This document shows, one piece after another, positions 1 through 10,784 of a stretch of 64,000 bases of DNA (its first letter is position 1; each line of letters begins with the position of its first letter). The position numbers were made by a program, and so were the translations under genes. This stretch comes from Fagopyrum homotropicum (taxonomy: Eukaryota; Streptophyta; Magnoliopsida; Caryophyllales; Polygonaceae): contig BSWB01000005.1 of the NCBI GenBank assembly GCA_033239125.1, positions 22,063,447-22,127,446 on the forward strand, read 5' to 3'. The notes beneath the pieces are model-generated. The model was not told where the DNA came from, searched no databases, and saw only the letters and a list, made by a program, of their open reading frames with translations.

Positions 1-5
1 AAATT

Positions 6-455
6 ATGCAACTTGCACTACCACTAGATGTTCTACTATATGCTATTTTAGTTTACTCGGTACCTCACACCTTTTCTTGGAAAACCAAGAAACAGGCTAC
101 ATTCTCCCGGTCTTTTGCTGAGTACCAGGCAATGGTAGCTGCCACTTGTGAGCTTCTTTGGCTTCGTTCTCACCTTAAGTCCTTTCACATTTCGCATAAG
201 GTTCCCATGCGCCTTTATTGCAATAATCAATCAACCATTCATATCGCCAACAACCCAACCTTCCATGAACGTACCAAGAATATTGAGATTGATTGTCATA
301 TCACTAGAGAACATATTCAACAAGAAATGATTCTGACTCAACATGTTCTTGGCACCCATCAACTTGCTGACATCTTGACTAAGACACTTGGCCCCACCAA
401 ATTCAATTTCTTGATTCGCAAGTTTGGATTGGTTTTTTCTCTACCTCCAGCTTGA
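6..455 (+). pseudogene. Ty1/Copia polyprotein, RNase H C-terminal fragment
   Basis: This is the end of a Copia pol polyprotein, the RNase H that degrades RNA in RNA:DNA hybrids during reverse transcription. Visible in order are the SWKTKKQ segment, a shortened version of the usual SSAEAEYRAM block (SFAEYQAM), CELLWLR, a CNNQSTIHIANNP block, FHERTKNIEIDCH and the QLADILTKTLG tail, a classic Copia order. The frame stops at 455, directly before a polypurine tract, as expected for the 3' end of the element. The first 14 or so codons do not resemble the family and probably reflect a frameshift or mutation. The rest of the element lies left of the window. The missing residues suggest a dead copy. 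Confidence 0.85.
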
Positions 456-462
456 GGGGGAG
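451..462 (+). other. Copia polypurine tract
   Basis: The purine run TTGAGGGGGAG follows the Copia stop codon and directly precedes an LTR-like TGTT start. This is the standard plus-strand primer position. Confidence 0.75.
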
Positions 463-606
463 TGTTCAAGATTAGACCTGGTATATTAGGATGCTTGCTA
501 GGCTTATCCTTTATTTGTAAGTTTACCGTTTTACCCTTTATATTTGTCTATATAAACAATATTTGATCAATGAAATATACATCCTTTCAGTTCACAAATC
601 TCTTCA
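463..606 (+). repeat. Copia 3' LTR (short), right end approximate
   Basis: It starts with TGTTCAAG right after the polypurine tract. It contains a TATA-like TCTATATAAACA near 548-559, followed by TGATCAATGAAATATAC, which is typical of short Copia LTRs. The right end is set at TCTTCA but could lie a few bases earlier. The 5' LTR is outside the window, so the end cannot be tested by pairing. Confidence 0.5.
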
Positions 607-988
607 AACGAAATTTTCAAATATGTGTTTTATTCATTAAGGGTTGGCGATACATATGAACAACTAGTTCAATCGAACCAACTATTATTGTCATAATCCT
701 TAATTTGTGTCTTATTGTTGATAAACGCGATAATATAGGGCTCATGTCCAACCACTTCGATACGAAAATAAATTAGCACAACGTATAGGGTTTGATCAAA
801 TCGAGGATTGTTGGATGATTGAGTTTCAATGGGAATGATTCACTAGGTGAAGGGGTGCATCACATATTACATCATATAACCTAGTGCTTTCACTTCACTA
901 TACCCTGAAATATTTTTTGCATCAATCAAATTTCACATTTAATACATATATAAACTGATGGTTGATTATAATCTCAACAAGATAAACA
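607..988. other. Non-coding stretch, nothing recognised
   Basis: AT-rich sequence between the Copia LTR and the next LTR-like block. I see no long reading frame, repeat or RNA gene. Confidence 0.6.
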
Positions 989-1107
989 TGTAGATTTTAG
1001 TAATCATAAAACTTGTTTTCACTTGATATCGTTTATAAAAATATAAAGGTAGAGATAAAACGGTAAAATACATTTAACTTTAAGATACCCTAAATCTATC
1101 TCTAACA
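989..1107 (-). repeat. Left LTR (3' LTR) of a minus-strand Copia-like element
   Basis: Read on the minus strand it starts TGTTAGAG after a purine-rich TCTTGGGAGAG and ends ACA. It contains a TATA-like TTTATATTTTTATAAACG. A second diverged copy of the same block lies at 8679 onward: shared pieces include GATATCAAGT, GAAAACAAG and GATTACTA in the same order. The pair flanks the chromovirus. Similarity is only moderate, so this is an old element. Confidence 0.5.
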
Positions 1108-1213
1108 CTCTCCCAAGATAAATGTGAGATTCAACAACTCCAAACTTGAATGGTAGAAACTTGAAGGTTTTTGCTCTTTGTTTTGTGGTCTAACAACACG
1201 CCAATAGGGGTTA
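1108..1213 (-). pseudogene. Tail of Copia RNase H, minus strand, cut by the chromovirus
   Basis: The minus strand reads a short peptide of the K-F-G-V-V-E-S type ending at a purine-rich tract and an LTR start. This matches the usual last residues of Copia polyproteins before the polypurine tract. The fragment is interrupted at 1213 by the chromovirus. Its length is too short for certainty; the LTR pair and primer site around it support the call. Confidence 0.4.
1209..1213. repeat. Target-site duplication, left copy
   Basis: GGTTA directly before the chromovirus 5' LTR. The partner after the 3' LTR (8309-8313) is GGTTG, a 4 of 5 match, the expected length for Ty3/Gypsy integration. Confidence 0.65.
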
Positions 1214-1414
1214 TGTAAGACCCGAGTTTTGCGAGCGGTGAAGAAGGCCGTCCCAACGGCCGGCCACCCCCGCGGCCGAGGTGATCCGCCCCTGCGGCTT
1301 ACGACAAATCACGCCCGATTGTTCTTTCGTCCATTGTTGCTACTTTGAGGGTCAAGACCCATTGTGCGGTCCTAGCCCATATCACTTCGAGTTCCTAGAA
1401 TTTGGGGTGTTACA
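1214..1414 (+). repeat. Chromovirus 5' LTR with a 1.5-kb internal deletion
   Basis: Only about 201 bp remain against 1,711 bp in the 3' LTR. The first part matches the 3' LTR start (TGTAAGACCCGAG, GGTGAAGAAGGCCG, CGCGGCCGAGG, GATCCGCCC). The last part matches its end (TTGTTGCTACT, ACCCATTGTGCGGTCCTAG, GAGTTCCTAGAA, GGGGTGTTACA). The middle, including any promoter, is missing. Confidence 0.85.
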
Positions 1415-1417
1415 ATA

Positions 1418-1429
1418 TGGTATCAGAGC
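1418..1429 (+). other. Primer binding site, initiator-Met tRNA
   Basis: TGGTATCAGAGC three bases after the LTR end, complementary to the 3' end of plant initiator-Met tRNA. Confidence 0.9.
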
Positions 1430-1616
1430 TCTAGGTTGGCAACAATGGCACTCGAAATCTTCGAGTTTCTAGATGTACGGGCGACAACCACTACCTCTGC
1501 GGATCTCAGCAGTGTAGTTTCTTACGTGTTGGCCTTTATATGCATTTTTTCTTGGAGATTTGCTTAAGTTGTAGCGTGGCCTTGTATATAGTCTTATATA
1601 TCTATCCTTATAGCAA

Positions 1617-2990
1617 ATGACACGTACTAGAGCTACATCTGCTATGGGGCCAGAAATGGGTCGACCACCACTTTCACCTACCGTCCGTGGACGAGGACGT
1701 GCAAGGAGACCTCCAGTAGCTAGAGGTAGGGGCCAAGCCCCAGTTGCTGATCCGCCTATTGCTGAAGCGTTTGCTGAGGAAGTTGCTGAGAGTGTTGTTC
1801 CTAAGGCTGGGAACGAGACCGCTGTTAGGTCTGGAGCACGGAGAGCGCCATCGACAGAATCCACACGAGTGTCCATCGGAGCTTTTGCATATCGCGACTA
1901 TGTGCAGAGAGTTGAGGAGGCTATCAAGACTAGAGAACCAGCACCAACGCCATCAGCTCCTGCAAGATCAACTGAGATTTTGTAGAGAGTTTCACAGGTT
2001 GTTGCCCCGCCTGCTGGAGTTGTTGAGGTTGTCAGAGCGCCGGCTGAGGCGAAGGAGCCAAAGCCCGATAATTGGTTGAAGGCTTTCGATCAGCTGAAGG
2101 TTCCCATTTTTATTGGAAAGACTGAATTGGAGGTGGAGTAGTTGCTAGGACAGCTGGATACTACTATAGAGACTATCAGTTGGCCAAAGGGATGTCGAGT
2201 CAACATAGCACATACGCTACTGAAGGATAAGGCTCATTCTTGGTAGAGGACCGTTCACAATAAGGTCACCAGTTATGAGCAGATGAAGACGGTGATCAGG
2301 GATCACTACTGCCCTGCAGCTATGAGGAGAGACCGTCTCCAGGATTTCTTTGAGGCTGGATTTGAGGATTTGCCTATTGTTGAGATCATCAACAAGTTTT
2401 AGGATGAGTTATCTTTGTTGGGTCCGTCTGCACTGCTAGAGGATCAGCATGTTTACCTTTTCTCTCGGAGGTTGAGGGAGTCGAAACGCTCTTATCTTGC
2501 TGGTTTCCGTTGTGATTCTTTGACGAACTATCAAGATAGAGCTTCTGCTTATGAGAGAGACCGACCGGGTCATAAGAGAGCTTCTCAGAAAGGAGGTCCT
2601 GAGAAGAGACAGAAAACTTGATCAGCCAGTGTTGGAGCTGGAGCAGCTGGTTTTGGACGTAGTCAGACGCCTGGACGTTCCGGTTTCCAGCAAAGTTTTG
2701 ACAAAGGACGGCAGTGTCATAACTGCGGAGTAGCTGGACACATCCGAGCTTATTGCAAGAAGCCAACACTGACTTGCTTTTCTTGTGGAAAGCCCGGACA
2801 CAAAGCTGCGTTTTGCCGTCAAGGCAAGGCGCTATCACAGCAGGGTTCTTCACTTGCCAGTATTGCCGGAGGAGGACAGAGATCTCAGTATCAGCAACAA
2901 CAGAGAGTTTTTGGTTCCACTGCTCCTCAGGGTTCCACTCCGGGAAAGGGGAGAGGTAGAGGACGTGTTAGTGGATCTGTAGACACTAGA
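1617..2990 (+). pseudogene. Chromovirus gag, broken by stops
   Basis: Gag packages the element RNA. The frame opens at the ATG at 1617 after a 200-bp leader and begins with an arginine/proline-rich segment. It meets in-frame stops near 1983, 2139, 2244 and 2400; several fit loss of Trp or Gln codons by C-to-T or G-to-A change. Further on a capsid-like stretch can still be followed. Two CCHC zinc knuckles (C-X2-C-X4-H-X4-C) are intact at 2715-2756 and 2775-2816, followed by a Gln/Gly-rich linker into the protease. It cannot yield a full protein. Confidence 0.85.
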
Positions 2991-3005
2991 GATGCATCAT
3001 CTAGA

Positions 3006-6000
3006 GTGTATGAGTTGAGAAGTGTTGTAGAGCCGACAACGCCAGCAACCACATGTACCATTCATATTAATGGTTTTCCTATCACAGTTATTTTCGATAC
3101 CGGTGCTACGCATTCTTTTATATCTGATGCATGTGTAGATATATTGGCCTTAGTTACTGTAGAAGGTAAACCCTTCTTTATAGGATTACCCGATGGGGGT
3201 AAGATTTGAGGTACACGAGAGGTTCGCGATTGCCCTATCAGATTAGGAGGTCGCGATTGGCCAGCTGACTTCTTCGTCATGTACTTAGTACATGAAGAAG
3301 TTATTCTGGGTATGAATTGAATGGATCGACATCGAGCAGTTCTGGACATCGGCAAGAGGACAGTGACAATAACTACAGATGCAGGCCATGTTGAGATCTT
3401 CCGAGGTTGGGATCTCGGGAAGACTGGTACAATCATCAGTGCAGTCCGAGTTGCGAGACTTATTAGTCAGGGATGCAAGGATTTTTGCTACTATGTCATG
3501 AAGGATAGTACGAGTACGGATTTGGAGGAGATTCCAGTAGCTTGCGAGTTTGCTGACGTCTTTGGAGAGCCATCAGGTTTACCTCCACAGAGGAGTGTAG
3601 ATTTTGGCATTGAGCTGGAGTCCGGTACGAAACCGTTCTCTAAGGCTCCTTATCGTATGACGCCTATCGAGATGCTTGAGTTGAAGAAGCAGCTCGAGGA
3701 TTTAGCAGAGAAGGGCTTCATCCGCCCTAGTGTATCTCCTTGGGGCGCACTAGTTCTATTTGTGAAGAAGAAAGACGGGTCAATGAGGTTATGTATCGAC
3801 TACCGAGAGCTGAACAAGGTGACGATCAAGAACAATTACTCATTGCCCCGTATCGACGATCTTTTGGATCAGCTGAATGGAGCTTTAGTGTTTTCTAGGA
3901 TCGATATGAGATCTAGTTATCACCAGCTGAGGGTGAGAGAGCAGGACGTAGCCAAGACGGAATTTCGGACCAGATATGGACACTACGAGTTTGTAGTGAT
4001 GCCATTCGGGCTCACGAATGTGCCAACAGTCTTCAAGGTATTGATGAACAACATCTTCATCGACTGCCTATACCAGTTTGTAGTTGTCTTCATAGACGAC
4101 ATTCTGGTTTACTCTCGCAGTAGAGAGGAGCATGCAGGACACTTGAGGATTGTTCTTCAGGTCTTACAAGATAGAGAGCTCTACGCCAAGCTCGCTAAGT
4201 GCGATTTTGGATGTCCGAGGTAGCATTCCTTGGTCACATTGTTTCAGCTGAAGGGATCAAGGTAGATCCAGAAAAGATCGAGTCAGTAGTATCTTGGCCA
4301 CCTCCTAAGAACGTCAAGGAGGTACGCAACTTCTTAGGATTGGCGGGATACTACAGGCTTTTTGTTGAAGGTTTTTCAGTTATCGCCCGACCGCTCACTT
4401 CCTTGTTGCGGAAGTCTACGAGGTTCGTATGGTCCGAGCCATGCCTGTAGAGCTTCCAGGAGCTGAAGAAGAGGTTGACCTCTGCTCCTATCCTAGCTCA
4501 GCCAGAGGGCATTGAGGATTTTGTGATTTACAGCGATGCATCAAAGATGGGCTTGGGATGTGTTCTGATGTAGAGGGAAAAGATGATTGCTTACGCATCT
4601 AGACAGTTGAAGACGTACGAGGATAATTACCCTACCCATAATCTAGAGTTAGCTGTTGTGGTTGACGCTTTGAAGATTTGGAGGCAATATCTGTACGAAG
4701 CTACGTGTCAGATTTTCACAGACCATAAGAGTCTGAAGTACATATTCACTCAGCGGGAGTTGAATAACCGCCAACGCAGATGGTTGGAGTTGATCAAGGA
4801 ATTTGATCTTGAAATCCTGTGTCAACCGGGAAAGGCGAATGTGGCAGCTAACGCCCTTAGTAGGAAGACTCCCCGGGAGATGGCAATCGCTAGGCTGACA
4901 GCTCAGCCACATGTACAACGAGATTTAGCATGTATAGAGATGGATATCCACTTCCCAGATTTTGACAATCAGTTGTCCACCTTGGAGATAGTACCTGATC
5001 TGTTGGCCGAAATTCGACAGAAGCAGGAGAGTTGTCCAGCTTTGACACAGATCCGAGACCGGATGTCTCGAGGAGAGGCACCGCAGTTTGTAGTTGGTGC
5101 TGATGGAGTTTTGAGACGCCAGGAGCGTGCTTGTGTACCTTCAGACCGAGATTTGAGACAGAGGATCCTTCAGGAGGCTCACTCTTCAACTTACTCAGTA
5201 CATCCCGGTACGAGTAAGATGTATCAAGATATCAGACGCTCTTTCTGGTGGGGTGGTTTGAAGTTAGATGTCACGAGATATGTAGCTCAGTGTGCGACCT
5301 GTCAGCAGGTCAAGATCAAGCATCATAGACCAGGAGGTGAGCTACACCCACTTCCCGTCCCTTAGTGGAAGTGGGAAGACATCTATATGGATTTTGTTAC
5401 CGGTCTGAGGCCGAGTCGAGGCTTTGATGTTATATGGGTCATAGTAGATCGGCTGACGAAGACCTCACGTTTCATTCCGATCAAGGAAACGTGGCCGGTG
5501 AGTCGTTTGGTTGAGGAGTTCACGAGACAGATAATGAGACTTCATGGAGTACCTAGGACTATAGTCTCTAAGAGAGACAGACGGTTCAATTCGAGGTTCT
5601 GGCAGCAGGTTCATATCGCCCTAGGTACGAGTCTGCAGTTTACGACCGCTTATCATCCTCAAACCGATGGTCAGTTTGAGCGGACTATCCAGACTTTGGA
5701 GGACAAATTGAGAGCTTGTGTGTTAGACTGGGGACAGGTATGGCCATATCACCTTCCCTTAGTGGAGTTCTCATATAACAATAGTTGGCACGCATCGATC
5801 AGGATGGCTCCTTATGAGGCTTTATACGGACAGAGATGCCGAACACCGTTGTGTTGGGATGAGCCGAGTAGTGCTAGGGGAGTAGCACCTGAGCAGATTC
5901 AGGACGACATGGCTCGAGTAGCAGTGATCCGAGAGCGGATGTTAGCAGCATAAAGTCGACAGAAGTCTTATGCGGATAAGAGGCGTAGACCTCTGGAGTT

Positions 6001-6414
6001 TACAGTTGGAGCTCACGTTTGGTTGAGAGTATCCCCGACACGAGGCGTTAGAAGTTTCGGTGTCAAGGGGAAGCTGAGTCCTAGATACGTTGGGCCGTTC
6101 GAGATTCTTAAGCGAGTTGGAGAGGCACATACACACTTGCATTGCCACTGAGACTTGAGGGTATTCACTCAGTCTTCCATGTGTCCCAGCTACGGGAGTA
6201 CATACCAGACCCGAGACATATTGTCAGTCATGAGGATCTAGTGATCAAGCAAGACCACACGTTCATAGAGCACCCGGTGGCTGTTTTGGAGTGTAGTACG
6301 AGACGCTTGCGTTCGAAAGACATACCAATGATGAAGGTTCAGTGGTCGATGCAAGGAGCTGATGAGGTGACTTGGGAGACAAAGGATAGTATCCGGAGTT
6401 TTACGCGGAGCTAG
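3006..6414 (+). pseudogene. Chromovirus pol (PR-RT-RH-IN-chromodomain), broken
   Basis: Domains in order: aspartic protease with DTGA at 3096; reverse transcriptase from about 3660, with MRLCIDYRELN and a FIDD active site at 4089-4100; RNase H with SDAS, TDHKSL and ANALSR blocks at about 4515-4860; integrase with an H-H-C-C finger from 5178 and a DDE core from 5390; and a chromodomain-like tail ending at 6414. Stops lie near 3207, 3318, 4448, 4571, 5363 and 5951. A 1-bp loss near 4207 shifts frame inside the reverse transcriptase, and another shift lies near 6130-6145. The second integrase catalytic Asp is Lys (codon 5570-5572). The first Asp (5390) and the Glu (5678) remain. The gene is dead. 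Confidence 0.9.
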
Positions 6415-6597
6415 ATGCATCTTTAGCGTAGTCGTTTGTTTCAGTTTTTCCTTTGTTGCATTGTGCACGCTTTTTGTGACGTTTTGAGTTACGTGCCCCG
6501 AGTGGGAATATTTGAGTTCAGTTCTATTTCTATGTGCTGTTGTGATCATTGGAATTTTGCAAGTTTCGGGACGAAACTTCATTTTATGGGGATCTGA
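6415..6597 (+). other. Chromovirus 3' noncoding region with hairpin and polypurine tract
   Basis: A near-perfect inverted repeat AAGTTTCG-GGA-CGAAACTT spans 6561-6579. It is followed by TTTTATGGGGATCTGA, the degenerate polypurine tract abutting the 3' LTR. The hairpin resembles those before the polypurine tracts of the Athila-like elements further right. Confidence 0.7.
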
Positions 6598-8308
6598 TGT
6601 AAGACCCGAGTTTTTCCTTCACCGCTACCGTGGTGAAGAAGGCCGCCCCCGCGGCCGAGGAGATCCGCCCTTACGGCTTACGGTAGATCGCGCCCGATCG
6701 GTCTTTCTTCCGTTTTTTCTTCCTTCTATAGATAGAATATCCGATATTCTATCTTATGGGCCGGTTTTGTGATCTTCTTTCTAACCCGGCCACCTTTCCA
6801 TCTATCTTTCCAGCCCGTCCCTTTATATTCCCGTCTTTTCCTCTTTTCTCCGTTTCTTGCTTATGTCTTCTTTAACCCTAAGAGATGCAGCCATTCCCTT
6901 GCTTCCTGCGACCTTGCTGAACGTGTAAGTTCATCTCTTTTGGTTCCTTCATCACGTTCTTATAGTTGATGCATGCCTTCTCCTTCTGTTTCGTTTTCTT
7001 CTTCGTTCTTCCCTTTTCTTCTTCTCCAAGAATCAATTTTGATCCTTGATTCTTATGGAGTGTTCCGTTGTTGATCCTTTGATGTTCTCAGGATCTCTGG
7101 AGTTGAGTCTTGGCGTGTTGGAATCAAAGGTGCGACCTTTGGTTGCCCCTGCTGTGAGTTCGGTCGAAGAGGAACCCCGAGAGAGCCTTTGTCAGTGCAC
7201 CGCCCCCGCGGCTGCACATCCCGCCCCACGGCAAGACGCCCCTGCGCCTTGATCCACCGCTCCTGCGGTTTGCTCTGCAGTAACTCCCGTCTTTGGTGAG
7301 TTACTTCCTTTCTTGCTTTCCTCGTTCCTTTCCTTGATCCTTGTGGTTGTTCCTTTTTCCCCGAGTTGCTGTTAGACTAAGGTTGATTCCTTAGCTTGTG
7401 GAGATCTCTTAAAGATCATTGAGACTAGAAATTATAGACTTCTAACAACTGTTTCGTTCCTGATCCGTGATGCTTGTGTGAACAGGCTTTCCTTGCTCCT
7501 TTCCTGAGGGAAACTGAGCTTTCTCCTGAGTTGTTCCTGAGTTGTTGTTAAGCTTTGAGTTACCTTCATGTGAGGTAAGTCCCTTGGACTTACGTAGATT
7601 TATTCCGCGTATTAGTTGGATTGTATTGGCTTGTTTGTGTTGTTTATTCATGTTATAACGGATAAACGGAATAGGATTCACCCTTATTCACCCTTAACTG
7701 GCCCAAGTGTATTATAACCGGACGGTGACCACTTGTCTAGTTCTACAGGAGACTAGAATGTGATCTTGTAACCCAGGCTCGTAGGTAACGGATAGTACTG
7801 ATCTATTCCTATTGGTAGACGGAAGTGGAGTTCGGGAGATTATCGTGTGACAAAAGAAGTTGAATTAGTAATGGATAACCTTAAATGAAGGATAATAACC
7901 GGCTGTGTGCAAGCATGCTATGTGTTTTCTTTACCTTATGTGTGTTTGTGCCTTTACGCTCTTGCTAGTATCTAGAATGTTAGCTAACGGTTTATACCGT
8001 CGTTGTAGATGTTCCGCAGGGTCAGGATGCTGCTGAGTAATCCGGATGGTGTGGTCAGCCGGGGTTCCCGTGCATTATAGGACGGGATCGGGTTTTTGAA
8101 TCTTTTGTTGTTTCTCTTTTGTTTTGAACTCGGTTGCGGAGCTTTTGTGTTTTCTTTTGTTTAAACATTTGGTTTTATATTGAGTTTTGGTTTTCATTCG
8201 TATGTGCCTTGTTGTAAGATCCTTTTGTTGTTGCTACTATAAAGGTCAGGACCCATTGTGCGGTCCTAGCCCGTAACGCTTCGAGTTCCTAGAACTTGGG
8301 GTGTTACA
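6598..8308 (+). repeat. Chromovirus 3' LTR, full length
   Basis: 1,711 bp from TGTAAGACC to GTGTTACA. Its two ends match the shortened 5' LTR. Small open frames inside it look like chance. Confidence 0.85.
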
Positions 8309-8313
8309 GGTTG
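8309..8313. repeat. Target-site duplication, right copy
   Basis: GGTTG directly after the 3' LTR, against GGTTA at 1209-1213. Confidence 0.65.
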
Positions 8314-8678
8314 GAGCGAAGGGATGCAATGAGAACTAGATGTACCCTCTCTTCTTTGCTCTTTCGTTTCGTTGGCTCCAATATGATGCCCTTAAGTTTG
8401 ACGACAAGTGCATGCCGTTGACGATAATAGAACGCCGTTAGATTCGGCTTTAGGGCGCCGATAGGTTCGGCTTTAAGGCGCCGGTAAGTTGACGTCCTAG
8501 GCCACTAATAGGTTTAGGATGGCATTATGACAAACAAAAAACCAGCGGTGATGATAAATTAGGTGGTACGGCTAAGTCTTGGCAATGATGGCGGCGTGGC
8601 CAGGGATCGTGTTTAGGGTTTGTGTTTTAGAGTTTGTTTAAGCGGAAACGTGTTGAGGGATCCTAGGCTTTGATACAA
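8314..8678 (-). mobile_element. Leader of the minus-strand Copia-like element, with primer site
   Basis: The minus strand at about 8662-8678 reads TTGTATCAAAGCCTAGG, a diverged initiator-Met primer site directly after an LTR ending TTTTCA. The rest of the stretch would be leader or early gag. It holds two near-tandem copies of a 24-bp GC-rich block (TTCGGCTTTA, GGCGCCG) around 8438-8485. No coding frame is recognisable. The element is internally deleted. Confidence 0.45.
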
Positions 8679-8800
8679 TGAAAATTCTAGTAATCGTAAA
8701 GCTTGTTTTCTTTATTGACTTGATATCATTTATATAACACAAACGTATGGATAAAACTATTAATTACAAACCGAATATGTTTGATCTGATTGAAAGGTTC
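8679..8800 (-). repeat. Right LTR (5' LTR) of the minus-strand Copia-like element
   Basis: Diverged partner of the block at 989-1107, with a TATA-like TTATATAAATG on the minus strand. The outer end is not sharp; about 8800 is an estimate from the length of the other copy. Confidence 0.45.
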
Positions 8801-9503
8801 TATTCAAACACATGCAATCTTTGAACATATAACTTTGATTGAAACATTGAGAAACCATCTATAAAACACCTAGGCGTAGACTCCGTCCAATGACTAATCC
8901 ATTGATCGATTGACCGGCAAGCCATTATTTTGTCAAGTTTCATGAAGAACCAATAAGTTTTTGCATCACTGAACACGGTGAAGGTTATCAAGAATCTTTT
9001 CTCCCTTACTCTTCTAGGAAAAGTGCCATTGGAGGTGGTGATGGAAGCTATACATCCGGGTAGAAAAGAGAAAGATTCTTCTCTAAATGAACATGGTAAA
9101 TCTATTCTTTATGATTCTTCACAAGTTTCACATGAAAGAAAAAAAAGGATTTAAGATTGTTGGTCACCTTACGTTCCAACGAGATTAGAAGATTAGTCAC
9201 AATTAACAAGAACTTCTAGGGACATAACATTGACTACTACTGTAAATCTACTCTAAAGCCTTTAATATGGTGGATAGCAACTACTCCCTTTGTCTAACAT
9301 TATTTGTAATTCTAGCAATTTGCACATGGATTAAGAAGATTATGTCCTTGTTCGGTGGAGTTTATTCTAAAACTTTTTGTGAAGCTTTGGAAGACAATTA
9401 ATTAGGTATTTGTTATAGTAGCTTATTTATAATAGTTTATACTTTTTTAAAAGTTTTTTGTTCAAATTTGAAAATATTTTATAAGATGTAATTCTTGTGT
9501 AGC
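8801..9503. other. Non-coding stretch, nothing recognised
   Basis: AT-rich sequence between the Copia remnant and the Athila-like LTR. No supported gene or repeat. Confidence 0.55.
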
Positions 9504-10092
9504 TGTTCGCCACTTAGCGTGCGTGCAAATAAGCTTTAAATTTATAAAACTAGAATCAAGCAAGCGAACCCGCAGTGTACGGATCGACGTAGTTGAGCAA
9601 GAATTCCAGAGTATCGAACACAGGGATTTGGGGAGAATAAATCCGATCGTAGGTTATCAAGCAATTGAATGTAAGAGCTTTGCAAATTATTGGGAAAACA
9701 ACAATCCTAAAGATCCAAGTATCCAGCTGTGGCAATCGATTCAAGATATACTAAAGAACTAAGGACAGAGTTAAGAGTTGCAAAGGTATGCTAATGTAAG
9801 GTAATCGTACGGTGAAGTTCCAAAAACCTTATGTGACTCACCTACAAGAGACTCCCTATGCAGGTTGTTGAGGCTTCAATATAGAAAGGTTCTAAAGATG
9901 AGAATTAATGTCAAATACCCAAACTTGTAATCCAAGGACCAAGACTAACTAAACCGATCACGATTGTGACACTCACAATCGAGGTAGAGGTTGTTGAGGC
10001 TTCACTACCACCTAGAAAAGGCAAGCCTAAACTAAGTCAAAGCAAATCTTTAACTTTGGATTAAAGTAAAAGCAGGTTCGTAAACTTAAAGG

Positions 10093-10151
10093 AAATCACG
10101 GGTAGTTCTTGAGGATCCACGGCCGTGGACTTCAAGAACAGGCCGTAATTT
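10093..10151. other. Palindromic module Y in element A LTR
   Basis: Half-site AAATCACGG (10093-10101), 15 nt, palindrome CCACGGCCGTGG (10117-10128), 14 nt, half-site CCGTAATTT (10143-10151). The spacers also pair (GTTCTTGA with TCAAGAAC). It lies about 980 bp into the LTR, close to the position of B's second LTR module. Confidence 0.7.
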
Positions 10152-10700
10152 AAGGTTGTCGACGATTCTCTCTAACTCTCAGGGTCCAATTTAATTACGA
10201 TCGATCTATCATCATCTAAGCCACAACTATCAACCCTTCACCTTAGAATTGTTAAGGGTTTTTAGCCAACAATAGTCATTATGATATCAAATTCAAGGTT
10301 TAAAAGATTGAAAGATGAAAACTTCCGAAAACTTTCAATAAACTTCAAACCAATCTCAATGTCACAATCAAGAACAAATATTGTCACAAGATTCGGAATA
10401 GAATGAATAAACACAATCTTAGATAAGAAAGAAGAACGGGATGTCAATCCGTCTTCTAAATCAAACCTAAACAAGAAGAGAAATCTTCTTGCAATTAACC
10501 TTCCGAATCTTCGATCTTCCGTCAATCCGGAAATCTCGATCACAATCTCCACCAAGTGCGAGATTAGGGGAACTCCAAAGATGAGTGCAAGTACGTCTTT
10601 TGCAAAGTCGCCAAATCTCCAAGCGTGGATGCAAGCGTAAGCCTAAAGCGAGGTCGCAAAGTGCGTCTAAGCGAAGATGACGGAATCTCTCTTTGTCCGT

Positions 10701-10710
10701 CCTTTTATAG
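10701..10710 (-). promoter_or_regulatory. TATA box of element A LTR
   Basis: CTATAAAAGG on the minus strand, 413 bp into the LTR. Transcription would run leftward. Confidence 0.6.
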
Positions 10711-10784
10711 TGTATGATGAAGTAGCGGCCCGGCCCAATCTTTTAAAAGATCGTGGCTTAAAGTGTGGCGAAAAAGATCGCCAA

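Larger units (their letters stand above)
1214..8308 (+). mobile_element. Ty3/Gypsy chromovirus (probably Tekay/Del-like), degenerate
   Basis: A 7.1-kb element with LTRs that start TGTAAGACCCGAG and end GGGGTGTTACA, a primer site for initiator-Met tRNA, gag with two zinc knuckles, and pol in the order protease, reverse transcriptase, RNase H, integrase, then a chromodomain-like tail, a polypurine tract and the 3' LTR. The tail after integrase and the primer type place it among chromoviruses; the Tekay/Del assignment rests on overall motif similarity. It is inactive: the 5' LTR is deleted internally and the coding region has many stops. It inserted into a minus-strand Copia-like element. Confidence 0.9.

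Noticed and set aside
6598..7252. Small open frames in the chromovirus 3' LTR (near 6512-6969 and 7046-7252)
   Set aside because: They are short, lack any domain and lie inside an LTR.
10262..10555. A 97-codon minus-strand open frame repeated in every unit
   Set aside because: It lies within the A LTR downstream of its TATA box, has no recognisable domain, and repeats only because the unit does.
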